Below, piece by piece: positions 5,327 to 7,964 of a stretch of 7,964 nt of DNA. The stretch is taken from contig JAJZYI010000152.1 in NCBI GenBank assembly GCA_021798135.1, positions 1 through 7,964 of the forward strand. The letters are read 5' to 3'. Below the pieces are notes generated by a model. That model was not told the DNA's origin and made no database searches. It worked only from the letters and a program-made list of their open reading frames with translations. Source of the DNA: Actinomycetes bacterium (lineage in GTDB: Bacteria > Actinomycetota > Acidimicrobiia > Acidimicrobiales > UBA8190). Made by a program: the position numbers and the translations under genes. Every line of letters begins with the position of its first letter. Within the stretch, counting starts at the first letter, position 1.

Positions 5327-7033
5327 ATGCGGGACGAGCGCTTCGACGTCGTCGTCGTCGGGGGCGGCCACAACGGCACGACCATCGCCGCCTACCTGGC
5401 GAAGTCCGGCCTCAGCACCTGCGTGCTCGAGGCCAGACCCGAGTGCGGCGGCGGGCAGGAGAACACCGAGGTTCGCCCCGGGTTCCGCATCGACCCGCAC
5501 GCCACCTACCTGTACGGCGGCGCCGCTCCCGGGTTCGACCAGCTCGAGCTGGGGAAGTACGGGATGCGGATGGTGTACTACCCCTCGATGGCCGGGGTGG
5601 TCACCACCGACGGCCACGCCGCCAACATGGGCTCGCGGTGGCGGCCCGACCTCGCCGAGGCGAGCCTGGCCCGCTACTCCCCCGAGGACGGCACGGGCAT
5701 GGGCCGGATCTTCGACGAGCTCGGCGAGGCCGGGGCGCGCGCGCTGCTCCGGGCGCTGTTCTGGACCCCGCCCCATCCGCGCGAGGCGGAGCTGGAGCCC
5801 CAGGACCTCCCGTGGTGGCGCTTCTTCCGCGAGCGCCTGCCGCAGTACTGGTTCGACCGGCTCCCGGAGATGAACTACCTCGACTTCCTCGACGAGTTCG
5901 TCCACTGGGAGCCGCTCAAGGTGCTGAGCGCCATCGGCGCCTGGTACTGCGGGGCGCACCCGGCGTGGGACGGCATGCTGCTCCAGTCGCTCGGCGGCAC
6001 GCTCCTCTACCAGTACGCCTCGGGCGCACCGCGCGGCGGCATGCACACCTACGCCCACGCCATCATCCGCTGCGCCCTGGCCCACGGGGCCAGGATCATC
6101 ACCAACGCCCCCGTCGGCGAGATCATCGTCCGCGACGGCCGAGCGGTCGGCGTCCAGCTCGCCGACGACGCCGCCTTCGGCGAGAAGACCATCTGGGCGG
6201 ACAAGGCCGTCATCTCGGCCATCGACGTCCAGCACACCTTCCTGGACCTGATCGGCCGGCGGCACCTGGACCCGTCGTTCCTGCAGCGGATATCCGACAT
6301 CTCGCTCAAGGGCGGCAGCCTCTTCGTCATGTCGGCCATCTGCCGCGACCTGCCCCGGTACCACGGGCGGGCCGACGCCTTCCCCGACGAGGTCTACCCG
6401 TCGTGCGTGGTCGCTCCCGGCGACTCCCTCGACTGGGTGCGCACCCAGACCCGCGACGCGTACTCGACCCGGACCGGACCGACGGCGCTCCGGCCCGAGC
6501 ACCTCACCATGATGGTCTGCACCCACGACGTCTACGACTCGACCCGGGCGGTCGAGGGCTACCACGTCCTCTCCCCCATCTACCTGGAGATGCCGCCGCC
6601 CGCCTACGACGTGAGCGGGCCCGACGGCGTGAACCGCCAGAAGGAGCAGATCACCAAGGCGGCTCTGGACCTGCTCGGGCAGCTCGCACCGAACATGACG
6701 GGCGACAACGTGGTCGACGTCTTCGTCAACACCCCCCAGGACTCCGAGTTCCGCAACACGGGCATGGTCGGGGGCAACTGGTACGGCGTCCGGCAGGACG
6801 AGGACCAGTGGTCGGGCAACCGCCCGCTCCCCGAGCTCGGGCGCTACCGCACGCCGATCGACGGCCTGTACCTGTGCAACCAGACGTCGCACCCCGGAGG
6901 GCTGTGCCTGATGGCGGTGCCCTACAACCTCATGCACGTCCTCATCGAGGACGGCGTCGCCGAACCGGGGAGCTGGTGGTACCCGTCCGACTTCTACGTG
7001 CCCGACGGCACGGCACGGGGGTCGGCGGCATGA
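5327..7033 (+). CDS. FAD-dependent oxidoreductase, phytoene desaturase/CrtI-like family (first of a pair)
   Basis: 568 residues, TGA at 7031-7033. Residues 6-35 form a Rossmann dinucleotide-binding fold: FDVVVVGGGHNG with the GxGxxG at 12-17 and Glu35 for the FAD ribose, then CGGG (40-43). The C-terminal FAD-contact segment is DGLYLCNQTSHPGG (512-525) followed by LCLMAVPYN, a departure from the common glycine-rich HPGGGV ending. The length is close to typical CrtI/COG1233 proteins (about 500-550). Relatives desaturate or isomerise carotenoids and other polyprenyl chains or reduce retinol, so a hydrophobic substrate and FAD hydride chemistry are likely; the specific reaction cannot be named. 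No signal peptide is visible; members are often peripheral to the membrane. The stop overlaps the start of the next, paralogous gene, so the two are almost certainly cotranscribed. The gene is divergent from the molybdoenzyme and shares its control region. Confidence 0.9.
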   Translation: MRDERFDVVVVGGGHNGTTIAAYLAKSGLSTCVLEARPECGGGQENTEVRPGFRIDPHATYLYGGAAPGFDQLELGKYGMRMVYYPSMAGVVTTDGHAANMGSRWRPDLAEASLARYSPEDGTGMGRIFDELGEAGARALLRALFWTPPHPREAELEPQDLPWWRFFRERLPQYWFDRLPEMNYLDFLDEFVHWEPLKVLSAIGAWYCGAHPAWDGMLLQSLGGTLLYQYASGAPRGGMHTYAHAIIRCALAHGARIITNAPVGEIIVRDGRAVGVQLADDAAFGEKTIWADKAVISAIDVQHTFLDLIGRRHLDPSFLQRISDISLKGGSLFVMSAICRDLPRYHGRADAFPDEVYPSCVVAPGDSLDWVRTQTRDAYSTRTGPTALRPEHLTMMVCTHDVYDSTRAVEGYHVLSPIYLEMPPPAYDVSGPDGVNRQKEQITKAALDLLGQLAPNMTGDNVVDVFVNTPQDSEFRNTGMVGGNWYGVRQDEDQWSGNRPLPELGRYRTPIDGLYLCNQTSHPGGLCLMAVPYNLMHVLIEDGVAEPGSWWYPSDFYVPDGTARGSAA

Positions 7034-7964
7034 CGCGGGTCGAGCACCGGGTCCGCCAGCCGGCCGAGCACATCCTGGACGAGTTCCCCGAGCGCAGCGA
7101 GTTCGACGTGGTCGTCGTGGGTGCCGGCCCCAACGGCCTGATCGCCGCCGCCTACCTGGCCCGCGCCGGGCTGCGCACCGCCGTCGTGGAGCGCCGCCAG
7201 GAGATCGGCGGCGGCCTCTCCACCGAGGAAACGCTCTTCCCCGGCTTCTACACGAACCCCCACGCCTTCTACCACATGATGACCGACTACCTGCCGGTCC
7301 TGTCCGACTTCGACCTTGACGCGCACGGCCTCTACTTCGTGAAGCCCAACGTCCAGACCTCCGCCGTCTTCTCCGACGGGTCCAGCCTGTCGCTGTGCCA
7401 CCAGGTCGAGGACACCAAGGACTCCTTCGCCACGGTCTCACCGGGCGACGCCGCCGCCTTCGGGCGGGTCATGCGGACGTGGCGCAGGATCGTCGACGAC
7501 CTGCTCGCGCCCGGCACCTACCTGCCGGCCCTCTCGCCCATCGACATGATCGAGGCGCTGGAGCGCACGGAGGTGGGCCGCGAGGCGCTCCGCCTCACCG
7601 AGCTCTCGCCCCTCGAGATCGTGGAGGAGACCTTCGCCGACGACCGGGTCCGGGCCCTGGTGCTGTACGCCGCGTGCATGTGGGGCCTGGACCCTCGCGA
7701 GAGCGGCCTCGGCTTCATGGTGCCGCTCATGGTCGACCGGGCCGCAAACAAAGCCCAGTGCTACGGCGGGTCGCACAAGCTGGCCGGCGCCCTGTCGCGC
7801 GAGATCCACCGCGCCGGGGGCGTGGTGCTCGACAACGCCGAGGTGACCCGGATCGTGGTCGAGCAGGGATCGGTGCGCGGCGTCGAGTGCTTCGACGGCC
7901 GGTTCCTGGGCGCCAAGGCGGTGCTGTCCAGCTTGGCGCCGCCCCTCACCTTCGGCAAGCTGGT
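7030..7964 (+). CDS. FAD-dependent oxidoreductase, phytoene desaturase-like family (second of a pair, 3' end cut)
   Basis: ATG 7030-7032 overlaps the previous stop as ATGA, and the frame stays open to the window end (311 complete codons). A short tail of about 24 residues (MTRVEHRVRQPAEHILDEF...) precedes FDVVVVGAGPNG, with GxGxxG at 31-36 and Glu54. IGGG (59-62) then matches CGGG in the first paralogue. From the FDVVVV strand to the GGG motif, 25 of 38 residues are identical between the two proteins. Further matching blocks are PGF-x2-(D/N)PHA and a later DG. The segment QCYGGSHKLAGALSREI (about 244-260) resembles the family's 'gGs..l..al' helix that precedes the second FAD-binding strand region. 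The substrate is not identifiable. The GGGG about nine bases before ATG and the overlap point to translational coupling, perhaps giving a heterodimer or two successive steps. The C-terminal FAD segment lies outside the window. Confidence 0.9.
   Translation, partial: MTRVEHRVRQPAEHILDEFPERSEFDVVVVGAGPNGLIAAAYLARAGLRTAVVERRQEIGGGLSTEETLFPGFYTNPHAFYHMMTDYLPVLSDFDLDAHGLYFVKPNVQTSAVFSDGSSLSLCHQVEDTKDSFATVSPGDAAAFGRVMRTWRRIVDDLLAPGTYLPALSPIDMIEALERTEVGREALRLTELSPLEIVEETFADDRVRALVLYAACMWGLDPRESGLGFMVPLMVDRAANKAQCYGGSHKLAGALSREIHRAGGVVLDNAEVTRIVVEQGSVRGVECFDGRFLGAKAVLSSLAPPLTFGKL

Noticed and set aside
5252..7441. A 729-codon open frame on the minus strand opposite the FAD genes
   Set aside because: It is Arg/Gly/Val-rich antisense translation without family motifs. 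The opposite strand encodes clear flavoproteins across the whole span.

Overview
This window is very GC-rich DNA with strong G/C bias at codon third positions. The protein families suggest a high-GC actinomycete. A mycofactocin-type short-chain dehydrogenase is characteristic of Actinomycetota, but the sequence alone does not fix the genus. There are five protein genes, two of them cut by the window edges. I see no RNA genes, CRISPR arrays, insertion sequences or phage genes.

Layout. Positions 1-606 (+) hold the 3' part of a mycofactocin-coupled-type SDR oxidoreductase. It converges on 637-1896 (-), a YuxH-type protein with a degenerate EAL domain followed by an HDOD domain. A perfect 11-bp hairpin fills the gap between the two stop codons. 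Upstream of the EAL-HDOD gene on the same strand is 2000-4990 (-), a large molybdopterin (bis-MGD) oxidoreductase of the DMSO-reductase superfamily. It resembles the type II, Asp-ligated NarG/ethylbenzene-dehydrogenase branch. A 336-bp divergent control region (4991-5326) follows. It carries a promoter candidate, a tandem TTGACTCA repeat and a small inverted repeat. On the + strand, 5327-7033 and 7030-7964 (cut by the window end) encode two paralogous FAD oxidoreductases of the phytoene-desaturase/CrtI-like family, joined by a 4-bp ATGA overlap.

How they may work together (inference). All four enzymes are redox proteins, and the two most unusual units, the Mo enzyme and the paralogous FAD pair, are divergently arranged around one control region. 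The Mo enzyme has no adjacent iron-sulfur (beta) or heme (gamma) subunit, no TorD-type chaperone gene in view and no visible Tat signal. It therefore looks like a cytoplasmic catalytic subunit that needs an unidentified electron partner, and the flavoproteins are the nearest candidates. The substrate cannot be read from the sequence. A lipid, terpenoid or steroid-like hydrophobic substrate fits the families but is not shown.
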